From positions 2,976,001 to 3,040,000 of the forward strand of contig NZ_CP025197.1 of assembly GCF_002844395.1 (NCBI RefSeq): DNA of 64,000 bases. The letters are read 5' to 3'. A program made the translations under genes and the position numbers. This stretch comes from Acetivibrio saccincola. Lineage in GTDB: Bacteria > Bacillota > Clostridia > Acetivibrionales > Acetivibrionaceae. Under the pieces are notes generated by a model. It saw only the letters and a program-made list of their open reading frames with translations. It was not told where the DNA came from and made no database searches. Positions 7,800 through 16,105 of this stretch are shown one piece after another (position 1 is the first letter of the stretch; each line of letters starts with the position of its first letter).

Positions 7800-8558
7800 T
7801 TAATCACTATGTTCTGCTTCTCTAATCATCTTTTCAGCCATTACCTCCCGCATAGACTTCTTTGAGTCCAGAGCAAGGATATATGCATTATGAACTATCC
7901 TGTCCATAATTGCATCTGCTATTGTAGGGTCAGGAAACAAATCATACCAATGAGTATGAGGAATCTGTCCGGAAAGAATCGTAGAAGCTTTATTGTATCT
8001 GCTTTCTGCAACTTCAAGTATATCCCTGCTTTCTTCTAATGTGTATGATTTTAATCCTATATCATCTAAAATCAAAAGCTTTACATTTTGAAGCTGGTTC
8101 ATAAACTTGCTATATATATTTTCATTTTTCGCATCTTGTATTTCAAGTAAGAGTTCCGGAATACGGTAGTATTTAACGGTATAACCATGACGGCAAGCAC
8201 TGTTACCCAATGCACATGCTAAAAATGTTTTTCCGCTTCCGGTTTTTCCTGTAATCACTATATTTAATTTCTGAATAATGTAGGTACAGGTAGAAAGAGT
8301 TTGCAGAGTCTTTTTATCAATCTTCCGGTCCGAAGTATAGTCTATATCCTCAATGCATGCATTAATACTAAAAGATGCTTTATGTATATATCTTTTGATT
8401 CTTGAGTTTTTTCTTGACTCCCATTCTTTTTCAACCATAATACCGAGCCTCTCCTCGAAAGACAACTCTCTTAAAGCCGGATCTGAATCACTCAGTAGTT
8501 GAGCCATAACTTTAAGTTTCATATCTCTTAATTTTTCTATAGTTGGGTTAATTAACAT
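7800..8558 (-). CDS. istB: IS21 transposition ATPase IstB
   Basis: 252 residues from the ATG at 8558, behind AGGAGGTGG. AAA+ ATPase that delivers target DNA to IstA. Walker A GKTGSGKT, Walker B LLILDDIGLKSY, sensor and arginine regions, and a C-terminal AIMDRIVHNAYILALDSKKSMRE typical of IstB. It overlaps the istA stop by 11 nt, indicating translational coupling. Intact. Confidence 0.94.
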   Translation of the reverse strand: MLINPTIEKLRDMKLKVMAQLLSDSDPALRELSFEERLGIMVEKEWESRKNSRIKRYIHKASFSINACIEDIDYTSDRKIDKKTLQTLSTCTYIIQKLNIVITGKTGSGKTFLACALGNSACRHGYTVKYYRIPELLLEIQDAKNENIYSKFMNQLQNVKLLILDDIGLKSYTLEESRDILEVAESRYNKASTILSGQIPHTHWYDLFPDPTIADAIMDRIVHNAYILALDSKKSMREVMAEKMIREAEHSD

Positions 8559-10086
8559 ATATACCACCTCCTGAGTAAGCACTGCTTCCTCTTACATTTT
8601 CATGATGAATAATTGTATCAGCCTGCTTCTTTGAGGAATTGTTAATAACTTGCTTAAGGATAATATTAAAATATTTGAATGAGAAAACATTTTTATCTAT
8701 AGCCTCTTTACTGGCAGTTTCCATTATTTCGGCTGAATGACTTTTAGCAAGCCTCATAATACCCATACAAGCGCGATAACCCTGAACAGGATAATCACTG
8801 TTTTCAAGAATCTTTTTGATTAATTCCCGGGTATTAGGACCGGTTTTTTCTGCCCACGATAGAAAACGTTCAGAATTCCATGCATAAATTGCTTTATGCT
8901 CTTCGGGCATATGTTCCTCTAATGTTCTGTACCGATTAAATTTGTCATAATTCCTGGTGTGTACCGCTATCCTCTCGTTTCCTATATATACTTCTATAGT
9001 TTTTGAAGATGCCCTAACCCAACATTTGTGATTTGCATAGGAGTAATGAACACTGTAGAAAAACCCTTTATATTCAACATGATAATTAAATGCAACTCTT
9101 GTTTCCACCCAGTCGCAATACTCATATTTTGTTGCCGGCAATGGCTGCAGACAAGGTTTATCTATTTTTTCAAAAGCCGTCTTCCTGTTGCCCTCCATTT
9201 TCTGAAATGGTCTGTTGATAAACTTTTCTAGCTCTTCTGAAATTGCTTGATTTATTTCATATATGCTAAAAAACTGTCTATTTCTAAGTGCTGCCATTAT
9301 TCTTCTCGAAACATTACCTACCATGTTTTCATCTGAAGCTTTATCTTTTGGTTTACCTGCTCTGGCAGGTACAATGGTCGTTCTATAGTGTAAGGCCATT
9401 TCTTTGTAGTTTCTGTTTATTAAAGGTTCTACACGGTCTGGTTTGATAACTGCAGTCTTTGTATTATCCGGTATTGTTATTTTAGGAACCCCACCATAGT
9501 ACTCATATGCCCTTACATGAGCATCAATCCAACTTTCAATTTTGGTATCACTGTAAGCATAAACAAAGGGATAGTGACTTGCAGGAAGTACAGAAACAAA
9601 AATGTATGCAGGCTTTAATTCACCTGTATTAATATCTACATAGGACAGGGTATCACCAGCCCAGTCAACCTCCATTTCTTCACCGGCTTTGTGGTGTTTG
9701 TGTAGGGATATTTTATTCAGCTTCTTGAAATTCCTATACCTCTCACAGAATTGAGTATACATGATTCCATCCGGATGCTTTTCCTTATATTCTTCCCACA
9801 AAAGCATCAAAGTCACATTCTTTTTCTTCATTTCATAGAAAACATATTCCATATCAGGCTCTGGAACGGATTTTCTAGTGTTCGTAGGTGGGTATAGCAT
9901 GGACATTAACTGTTTATCACTAAGTTCGATTGGCCATGTTATATTTGCCTTTTCTGCTCTTTTAAGCACCTCTGATACTGTTGTTTTGCCACAATTGCAA
10001 GCTTGGCCAATTTCTCTTAGGGATAATCCTATTTCGTATTTAAGCCTTAAAATTTCTCTTGCTTTTATCATATCTAGCCTCCTCAT
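8548..10086 (-). CDS. istA: IS21 transposase IstA
   Basis: About 513 residues. N-terminal helix-turn-helix (YEIGLSLREIGQACNCGKTTVSEVLKR), then the DDE catalytic core: EEMEVDWAGDTLSY (first D), KITIPDNTKTAV (second D) and KASDENMVGNVSRRI (E). It is followed by a C-terminal beta domain. Full family length. The start at 10086 (MRRLDMIK) has GGGGG upstream; an internal ATG 12 bases on is also possible. The downstream partner is istB. Intact, so the element may still be active. Confidence 0.93.
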   Translation of the reverse strand: MRRLDMIKAREILRLKYEIGLSLREIGQACNCGKTTVSEVLKRAEKANITWPIELSDKQLMSMLYPPTNTRKSVPEPDMEYVFYEMKKKNVTLMLLWEEYKEKHPDGIMYTQFCERYRNFKKLNKISLHKHHKAGEEMEVDWAGDTLSYVDINTGELKPAYIFVSVLPASHYPFVYAYSDTKIESWIDAHVRAYEYYGGVPKITIPDNTKTAVIKPDRVEPLINRNYKEMALHYRTTIVPARAGKPKDKASDENMVGNVSRRIMAALRNRQFFSIYEINQAISEELEKFINRPFQKMEGNRKTAFEKIDKPCLQPLPATKYEYCDWVETRVAFNYHVEYKGFFYSVHYSYANHKCWVRASSKTIEVYIGNERIAVHTRNYDKFNRYRTLEEHMPEEHKAIYAWNSERFLSWAEKTGPNTRELIKKILENSDYPVQGYRACMGIMRLAKSHSAEIMETASKEAIDKNVFSFKYFNIILKQVINNSSKKQADTIIHHENVRGSSAYSGGGIYVN

Positions 10087-10238
10087 CGATTGGCCCCCTT
10101 TAATCATTCTGATTAAAGAGTACCTATATTTTAGTAAATCGACAAGGTGTCCGGATGTGCCGTTACGCTGTCCGGATAATTCCGAAATGCTGTCCGCATG
10201 TTGTCGGAATCAGTGTCCGGATGTGCCCGAAATATGCA

Positions 10239-11095
10239 ATCAAATGGGTACTTTGGTTATCATAAATTTCAATAGAATCCTTAGCAGCTGATAACTCATA
10301 GGGTTTAGATGTGCTACATAAAACGTTTATTTTACATGATTCAATAACTCTTTTTTTCTCTTTATTAATTTCGCCAAGATCAAAAATAATGAAATTGCAA
10401 TCCCAGTTAAAAACAGCTGATGTATCAATATATTTAACACCTTTACATTCATAACCATTCTCTGTTTTGATCATTTCTCGATAATATAAACCAATCACAT
10501 CTAAATGTTTACTTTTATTAAATTCCACATAATAAGCTTTGGCTCCCATAGCTGATAGAAAATTGGCCATATTAAAAGCAGTTGTTGTCGTTCCTACTTT
10601 TGAAGAAACGCCAGCAACTGCTATCTGAACATTTTCACATATAAATGAATATTGCTTTTTATTATCTCCACAAAATGTTTCGTTTCTAAATTTAAACACA
10701 TCTTTATAACTCATGCCTTCTGGGCTTAATGTCTTTTTAATTTCTTGATTGATTGTTTCTATTTTTGTACTTGTTATTAAATTATAGACTTCAATATCAA
10801 CTAGCTTATTTAACAACACATTTCCTTGCTTTAACCCTTCGCCATAAATTATAATTCTTGAATCATACATGGACTTAAAAGCTATTAATGTTTCAATAAA
10901 TTCTTCTTCTGTATCTTTTATTGCCTTTAAATCTATTGCTACATACTCATAATGATTCAAACTTCTCATGTCTTTGATGACAAAACTCTTAAAATGAAAT
11001 TCCCCAGATAATTTTTTGACCAATATCTCTTGTTCTTTTGCTACTGAATCAAATATACCGATGTTTTGATTACTTGATAGGTATAAAAGCATCAT
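10239..11095 (-). pseudogene. ParA/MinD-like ATPase of conjugative element, 3' end cut by IS21
   Basis: About 285 residues before the IS21 end; the open frame runs into the element to 10163. Residues 1-150 resemble a receiver-like N-terminal domain. A deviant P-loop follows (AVAGVSSKVGTTTTAFNMANFL), then FIIFDLGE as Walker B. Such ATPases are found in conjugation modules of Gram-positive ICEs beside M23 peptidase genes. The start has GGAGG nine bases upstream and overlaps the small membrane gene. Removing the IS and one target repeat gives a stop within four codons, so the natural 3' end is not restored. A deletion next to the IS is likely. Confidence 0.65.
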
Positions 11096-11231
11096 CTTGT
11101 ACCTCCTGGTAATTGAATTCTGAAGGAATTATAAAATATCTCTTTTTAACTTTGTAGGTAAATAAAAGAATAATTCCGATTGCTAATATTACCGCATAAA
11201 CAAATAATTCAATTAATAGTTTTTTCTTCAT
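11070..11231 (-). CDS. Small single-pass membrane protein, 53 aa
   Basis: Too short for routine gene calling. It starts at an ATG that overlaps the peptidase stop (ATGA) and ends inside the ATPase gene, so it is coupled on both sides. MKKKLL is followed by a hydrophobic helix (LFVYAVILAIGIILLF) and then a basic YKVKKRYF stretch. The second half contains the ribosome binding site of the next gene. Likely a membrane component of the conjugation apparatus. Function inferred from position only. Confidence 0.55.
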   Translation of the reverse strand: MKKKLLIELFVYAVILAIGIILLFTYKVKKRYFIIPSEFNYQEVQDDAFIPIK

Positions 11232-12004
11232 TCCATTTGACCTCTACTTTCATCTATTTTAAAATTAACTGTTTCGTCTCCTGATGATTCATCCTCTTCT
11301 TCCGTTGTCTCAAATAAATATGTTACTGGATCTACATGACTATAAGCACTCATACTTTTTCTAATTTCAAAATGCAAATGATGACCTGTGGATCGACCTG
11401 GTAATGGATCTAAATCAGGATCTCCACCTTCTAATCCAATAATGCTGCCTTGCATAACCTCTTGATCTTGCAAAGCGTACACTTTAGAGAGATGAGTGTA
11501 TACTGAGTAAAATGGTTCTTTTTCAGCATCATGGAATATGATGACAAACTGTCCATAACCATCATCAATACCAATCTTAACTACTCTACCATATGCTATC
11601 GATTTTACTGGAGCATGCCATTCAGATCTGATATCAATACCTGTGTGCATTTTGTATTCACCGGTCACAGGATGAATCCTATAGCCATAGGGACTCGTTA
11701 TCTCACCTGTCACCGGCATAGGATAGTCGCCATTAAATTCCAATTCTCCAATCTGCAGTTCAACTACTGCATCATTAGCTGCTTTAAACTCTTCAACTGC
11801 TGCTTTAGTTGTATCATCCATAAAAAATTGTAATATGAATGATACAGGACTAGATAGGATATACACTAAAACTGACAAAATTAAAAGCACCGTGATTAGC
11901 GGTGCCATAAGTATAATTATTATTTTTCTTCTTGCCTCTTCGTCTCTTAAAGTATTAATAGCTACCTTAGCTATGGTAGCTGCTGTTTTAAGATCTATTG
12001 CCAA
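11228..12004 (-). CDS. M23 peptidase of conjugative element (VirB1-like wall hydrolase)
   Basis: Membrane-anchored peptidoglycan endopeptidase that opens the wall for the conjugation channel. After ~35 cytoplasmic residues there is one membrane helix (IIIILMAPLITVLLILSVLV). The M23 domain has GYRIHPVTGEYKMHTGIDI (metal H and D) and GHHLHFEIR (HxH). The acidic C-tail is low complexity. The start is read as TTG at 12004, with AGAGGTG just upstream; the ATG 18 bases earlier lies before that site. Same operon as the small membrane protein and ATPase. Confidence 0.85.
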   Translation of the reverse strand: MAIDLKTAATIAKVAINTLRDEEARRKIIIILMAPLITVLLILSVLVYILSSPVSFILQFFMDDTTKAAVEEFKAANDAVVELQIGELEFNGDYPMPVTGEITSPYGYRIHPVTGEYKMHTGIDIRSEWHAPVKSIAYGRVVKIGIDDGYGQFVIIFHDAEKEPFYSVYTHLSKVYALQDQEVMQGSIIGLEGGDPDLDPLPGRSTGHHLHFEIRKSMSAYSHVDPVTYLFETTEEEDESSGDETVNFKIDESRGQME

Positions 12005-12036
12005 ATATTCACCTCTTTCCATACAATGTTTATCAC

Positions 12037-13077
12037 TTATTTGACTATTTCTGAAAATTCTCTTTTAACGGACTTTTCAAATTGAATAACTTCATTACTT
12101 CTAGCATTTTCTTTATCAATATTTGATATGTACATAGATAGCTTCTTATGAAAATCTATTTCATCCAGTATTTTATTATATTCATTGATATATTTTGAAT
12201 ACTTTTTGAAAACTTCGTTTCTGAACAATTGTTGGTATTCTTTGGGCCATATCCCTTTTGTTTCATGACCTGTAAAAGGATCAATAATTTTTGGTACTAA
12301 AACAATATTCCAAGCTGCTTCAAACATAAAAACATTCTTTGTTCTACCAAAAATATGAGAGACTTGATAGTTATAAATATTTACATTACGCTTATAACCA
12401 GTTAGCTCTTCAATTATTTTCTGAGGAGCTAAATTATTAGTAGGATCTTTTCTTACATTTTCATTCCCAAACAGAAACTTATAAAAGTCAATATAGTATT
12501 TAGTTCCTTTAGCATCGCGACCGGCACCTCTTATACTAACTTCTTGATTATTATAAATTCTTTCTTTAAGATTCTCCCATTGTTTTTCTACAAGCTCAAT
12601 CGAAGGAAAAATAGTCTCATTTAGACCAAACATATATAGGTCAAACTTACTTATATTAAATGTTTTTAAAAATCTTTCATACGAATCCAATTTAGGTTTA
12701 ATCAAACCTTTGTCTATGTCAACTTTCTTTTTATTAATTACAATTTCTTTATTATCATTATCAATATTTTTAGTGTGATCAAAATGACTATTATTTCTAA
12801 ATTTTATATATAAATTAACCGCTTGTCTTAATGTTGCAGTTCCATTATATATATCACCATTTATGGGTATTGAGTGTCTAGGAGATATTCCCTCTCTTTT
12901 ATCATTGGTAGAATATTTAAGCCGTTTAAGAAGACTTTTACATTCATCTTTTTCGTAATGTACATCTAAATCACCTTCATACTCACTAACTCTTTGACAA
13001 TTTGATATGCGTGACCTAATTGTACTTTCATCGTAGCCATTAGATTTCATCCATTTAGCAAAATCGATTTCATTCAT
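12037..13077 (-). CDS. Putative HNH-type endonuclease, third gene of the cassette
   Basis: 347 residues, ATG at 13077 with GGAGGGGG directly upstream. N-terminal ~90 residues (FAKWMKSNGYDESTIRSRISNC, then GDLDVHY, then GTATLRQAVNLYIKF) form a helical DNA-binding-like domain that I recall from several restriction-type proteins. The C-terminal third has YQVSHIFGRTKNVFMFEAAW, NIVLVPKIIDPFTGHET: a histidine (H241), an asparagine (N257) and a second histidine (H271) in HNH-like order. Likely a DNA-cutting effector. It is not a known conjugation gene and interrupts the virB4-M23 order. Exact family unknown. Confidence 0.5.
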   Translation of the reverse strand: MNEIDFAKWMKSNGYDESTIRSRISNCQRVSEYEGDLDVHYEKDECKSLLKRLKYSTNDKREGISPRHSIPINGDIYNGTATLRQAVNLYIKFRNNSHFDHTKNIDNDNKEIVINKKKVDIDKGLIKPKLDSYERFLKTFNISKFDLYMFGLNETIFPSIELVEKQWENLKERIYNNQEVSIRGAGRDAKGTKYYIDFYKFLFGNENVRKDPTNNLAPQKIIEELTGYKRNVNIYNYQVSHIFGRTKNVFMFEAAWNIVLVPKIIDPFTGHETKGIWPKEYQQLFRNEVFKKYSKYINEYNKILDEIDFHKKLSMYISNIDKENARSNEVIQFEKSVKREFSEIVK

Positions 13078-13093
13078 AAGCCCCCTCCAATCT

Positions 13094-13414
13094 TTATATA
13101 TTGAAACCAAACTTTTTAAGTCTATCAATACACAATTGCCTTTCTTCTTCAGTAAATAAATTTTTATATTCTTCTTTTATTACATGTGCCTCAACTGATA
13201 AATCTAAACGATTATTCTCCCATAAAACTTCAAAACCATAAGTGCCACCCTCTTTTGATATAAGCTGTTTAGCTGCTTCAACTCCACCCTTTTCAGAAAC
13301 TAATTTAATAAAACGATTTGCATTATATCCTAATTCTCTTTTTGCAGTATTGTATATATTTACCATATCATTATTGAACCTTTTTTCAATTTCTCTCAAA
13401 ACCACGTCCTCCAT
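13094..13414 (-). CDS. Small conserved defence-associated type protein, second gene of the cassette
   Basis: 106 residues: EKRFNNDMVNIYNTAKRELGYNAN start, GGVEAAKQLI, GFEVLWENNRLDLSVEAHV, LFTEEERQLCIDRLKKFGF end. I recognise this as a recurring small module, stand-alone or fused to the C-terminus of restriction-type and HNH proteins; no biochemical role is known to me. It begins one base after the stop of the upstream gene and ends 16 bases before the start of the HNH-like gene, so the three are one operon. ATG at 13414; start position moderately sure. Confidence 0.5.
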   Translation of the reverse strand: MEDVVLREIEKRFNNDMVNIYNTAKRELGYNANRFIKLVSEKGGVEAAKQLISKEGGTYGFEVLWENNRLDLSVEAHVIKEEYKNLFTEEERQLCIDRLKKFGFNI

Positions 13415-13415
13415 T

Positions 13416-14051
13416 CTATTCTAGTACTGACCAATTATTCAAATGATCTGATACATCAACTTTATTTTCTCTTATTTCAAAAGCTTTATCATTCTCAATA
13501 TAAAAATACAAATGAAGCTGTTCACTTGGTTTACTTCTATATTTTTCGCTATATAAGCCAAGTTCACTTGGTTTATATATTAAGAAGTTTGAATTACCAT
13601 TTTTATCTACAACTGAAAACATAACAAAATCTATAAAGCTGCCAATAATATCATCCAAATTTACAGTATGCCAAGCGTGCTCTATGCCATCTGAATTTTT
13701 ATCATATGTTTTACTGTAAAAAAACTTAATAATTATTACTCTTTCTTCTTCTATCCCTGGTTTAATAATTTTTATGCCACTGCCTTCATTTCTTGAAGCT
13801 TTTTCAACAATGTATTCAGGGAATGAAGCTTTTTCAACAATGTATTCAGGGAATTTTGTCCTTATTATTTTCATTGCTTCTTCTCTAGCTTTTGTTCTAG
13901 TAATATCTCCTTGAGTATCTCCTTGATCAATATCTTCACCATTATTATTTAGAGTTTTTAGCTTTAACAATTTGTCATTTACTATTTCCATTTGTTCTTC
14001 AAGTTCCTGCACTCTACTTAAAAGTTCCAATATAATTTTATCATAATTCAT
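13416..14051 (-). CDS. Unknown 211-aa protein with coiled coil, first gene of the cassette
   Basis: Residues 1-32 form a heptad coiled coil (LLSRVQELEEQMEIVNDKLLKLK). An acidic linker with repeated DxGDTQGD follows, then a mixed alpha/beta domain from ~75 to the end (ERVIIIKFFYSKTY, EHAWHTVNLDDIIGSFIDFVMFSVV, NFLIYKPSELGLYSEKYR, HLYFYIENDKAFEIRENKVD). No family recognised. It holds an exact 10-residue tandem duplication (FPEYIVEKAS twice). Its promoter carries a palindromic operator. Being first in the operon, it may be a regulator or a specificity subunit. Confidence 0.5.
   Translation of the reverse strand: MNYDKIILELLSRVQELEEQMEIVNDKLLKLKTLNNNGEDIDQGDTQGDITRTKAREEAMKIIRTKFPEYIVEKASFPEYIVEKASRNEGSGIKIIKPGIEEERVIIIKFFYSKTYDKNSDGIEHAWHTVNLDDIIGSFIDFVMFSVVDKNGNSNFLIYKPSELGLYSEKYRSKPSEQLHLYFYIENDKAFEIRENKVDVSDHLNNWSVLE
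13795..13854. repeat. Exact 30-bp tandem duplication inside a coding region
   Basis: 13795-13824 and 13825-13854 are identical and keep the reading frame, duplicating ten residues. Perfect identity points to a very recent slippage or copying event. Confidence 0.95.
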
Positions 14052-14109
14052 TATATCAACTTCTTTATTGATTTATTTTAATTATAGTTGATATAATTTG
14101 ATAGGTCAA
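14051..14109 (-). promoter_or_regulatory. Promoter and operator of the three-gene cassette
   Basis: TTGACC (14104-14109), 17 bp, TATAAT (14081-14086) on the minus strand. A perfect inverted repeat, GTTGATATAA (14087-14096) and TTATATCAAC (14051-14060), places one arm between -35 and -10 and the other against the start codon, so binding would block initiation. The cassette is thus transcribed and controlled separately from virB4. Confidence 0.75.
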
Positions 14110-14148
14110 TGATAATTTTAGATAAATTGGTTTATCTAAAATTATCAT
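14109..14148. terminator. Perfect 18-bp palindrome, probable bidirectional terminator
   Basis: Arms 14109-14126 and 14131-14148 are exact complements around a 4-nt loop. AT-rich, and overlapping the virB4 stop codon. Fits a terminator at the end of virB4, separating it from the cassette promoter. Confidence 0.65.
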
Positions 14149-15962
14149 CTTCCCCCAGCAGTACCCATATACTCAAACTTATATTCCGAAATTTCAAAAA
14201 TCACATGTAGTCTTTTAGATCCAATCACCACAAGAGCATTTCCTCTTTTTTTACTAGCTAACAATTCTTCTTCAGCATCCGTAAGGTTATAAAGCTCCTT
14301 GGTTTCAATAAGATTTTTACCATCACATCCCATCAGAATTTTGAAACATGGAATATCTAAAAGAGCTTGGCCATACATTTTAATCTGTGGATCTAAAAAG
14401 TCTACAACACTATGAGAAATGATAGCTATACCAGCTTCATACTTTCTTGATCGCTTTTCAACATTTCTTAGAAATACAAGACTTTGAGGCACATTTGGAT
14501 CAATCATGAGATAAGCCTCATCACAGATCAATAAAACTCTTTCATTTCGATCTTTACTCATCTGCTGCCAACACCAAGTTAGCAGATTGAAATATTGTGT
14601 TCTTTTAATGCTGTCCGAAGTATTTTGAAGATCATAGGTATCTAGGCAAACGCATCTTGTATTTGTATGGATAGTACTATGCCCATTCCATAGAAAACTA
14701 TCTGAACCAAGAGCAATATCTTTAAGTAATAATGCCAAATCTGCATATACATTTTGCTCTATCTCTTTTTCTTCAGCTTTCTTCGTAATGAGATCGTATA
14801 AATCCTTGAATATTGGAAAATCCTCATTTTTGAGCTTTGATACATCCGTATTCCAAGTAATATTGAAATTGTGATAAAGCTCAATGAGTGTATCTTTTAA
14901 GATTGCCTTTTGCATATCATTTAATGATGGCAAATACAGACTAAAGAAAATCTCTAAGTTCTTGATATAAAGAGCCATATCTCCCATACCGTGTCCTTCG
15001 TCTTTGTAAACATCATCATTATCATCAACAGGAGTTGGGCGTATCTGTAAAGGATTGATTCTACCATTTGATCCACCACCAGCGTTGATCCAATCACCAT
15101 TTAAGGCCTCACAAAGTTCTTTATACTCCCTTTCAGGATCTATGAAAATAAGTTTGGTCCCTTTCATATATTCCGATAAAGCGATATGCTTCACTGCTGT
15201 CGATTTACCAACACCAGCAACTCCCATTATAACCATGTTGGTATTTGTTCTATCGTTACCTCTCTTCCATGTATCTAATACTACTAAGCCTCCACTGGCA
15301 TCTCGACCAAAGAAATAACCGGTACCATCGTTATAACCGGAACTTGAAAAAGGAAATCCACCAACAAACGTTGATAAAGGAATTATTCTTTCACAAATCT
15401 GCTCAATACTTTCTTCCCTTGTATAAAAAGGCGATAGCATTTTAAAAGCTTCTTTTTGAAGATTCGCTAATACCCTTGGTTTACATTTGGCCATGGCACA
15501 TGTACTTTCAGTTTTTCTACTGACTTTTTGTAACGTCTCTTCATCCCTAGCGATTGGCATAATATTAATACTCATTAGACCAACCGTTTCTCCTTGCTGA
15601 TCGATTTGAACCATGATTCTTTCGCCATCAATAGCAGCTCTTTCTGCTCTTTTTTGTATCAAAGGATCTTTAGCACTTTCAGCAGCACCTCTATTTTGAA
15701 TCACACTTCTTGAAAGACTTTCAATAAAAGTACCATGATCAATCGGTTTAAAAGTTACACTGACAATAGTGCCTGGGATATTAGTGATTTTCGATAACCA
15801 TCCATAGTCTACTTTTTGCGGATACTTGACAATGCCATAGATTTTTCCAGTATTTTCTCCAATCACTAAGCTATTTCTTCTAATTTCGAGTCCCATTGGA
15901 GCTAGAAGATTCAGTAAGGTTGGATTAATGGTTATCTCTTCTTGATTCATTTGTCTTTTCAA
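14145..15962 (-). CDS. virB4: VirB4-like conjugation ATPase
   Basis: 605 residues. Energises type IV secretion of the conjugative element at the inner face of the membrane. Walker A MGVAGVGKST at ~250, Walker B LLICDEAYLMID at ~465, FIDPEREYKELCEAL after the P-loop and the ISHSVVDFLDPQIK region are as in Gram-positive VirB4/TraE proteins. The N-terminal ~200 residues are the less conserved membrane-associated half. The start is TTG at 15962, with AGAAAGGGG upstream; an ATG 12 bases on is possible. Intact. Confidence 0.92.
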   Translation of the reverse strand: MKRQMNQEEITINPTLLNLLAPMGLEIRRNSLVIGENTGKIYGIVKYPQKVDYGWLSKITNIPGTIVSVTFKPIDHGTFIESLSRSVIQNRGAAESAKDPLIQKRAERAAIDGERIMVQIDQQGETVGLMSINIMPIARDEETLQKVSRKTESTCAMAKCKPRVLANLQKEAFKMLSPFYTREESIEQICERIIPLSTFVGGFPFSSSGYNDGTGYFFGRDASGGLVVLDTWKRGNDRTNTNMVIMGVAGVGKSTAVKHIALSEYMKGTKLIFIDPEREYKELCEALNGDWINAGGGSNGRINPLQIRPTPVDDNDDVYKDEGHGMGDMALYIKNLEIFFSLYLPSLNDMQKAILKDTLIELYHNFNITWNTDVSKLKNEDFPIFKDLYDLITKKAEEKEIEQNVYADLALLLKDIALGSDSFLWNGHSTIHTNTRCVCLDTYDLQNTSDSIKRTQYFNLLTWCWQQMSKDRNERVLLICDEAYLMIDPNVPQSLVFLRNVEKRSRKYEAGIAIISHSVVDFLDPQIKMYGQALLDIPCFKILMGCDGKNLIETKELYNLTDAEEELLASKKRGNALVVIGSKRLHVIFEISEYKFEYMGTAGGR

Positions 15963-15978
15963 TTCTCATTTCCCCTTT

Positions 15979-16105
15979 CTAATCTTGATTCAATATTGGG
16001 ATGGTTGATTCAAAACTTTGATCTTCAATATACACATAGGCCGGATTATTGATTAGATTGCAAAGTCTGGCGATTTCTTGCTGCTTGTTGTTGTCAATAA
16101 TAATT
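15979..16105 (-). pseudogene. 3' fragment of an upstream conjugation gene, cut by ISL3 element
   Basis: The open frame ends at the TAG 15979-15981 and runs back 41 codons (IIIDNNKQQEIARLCNLINN, then PAYVYIEDQSFES) to the inverted repeat of the ISL3 element. It directly precedes virB4, whose ribosome binding site lies just after the stop. In Gram-positive ICEs this position holds a PrgI/TcpC-like membrane component, but the fragment is too short to name. Confidence 0.5.

Larger units (their letters stand above)
7323..10238 (-). mobile_element. IS21-family element 1 with passenger gene
   Basis: istA and istB overlap by 11 nt and are flanked by multi-copy terminal repeats built on TCCGGA and ACATCCGGACA. 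Left end ~7323-7402; right end ~10143-10238; the inner parts share TATCCGGACACCTTGTC and ACATCCGGACACCTTGTC. ATCAA is present at 7318-7322 and at 10239-10243, a probable 5-bp target duplication, although the outermost two bases of the left end do not match the right. It inserted into the end of the ATPase gene of the conjugative remnant. Confidence 0.8.

Noticed and set aside
13242-13424. Plus-strand frame in the cassette
   Set aside because: Antisense to the 106-aa gene, no ribosome binding site.
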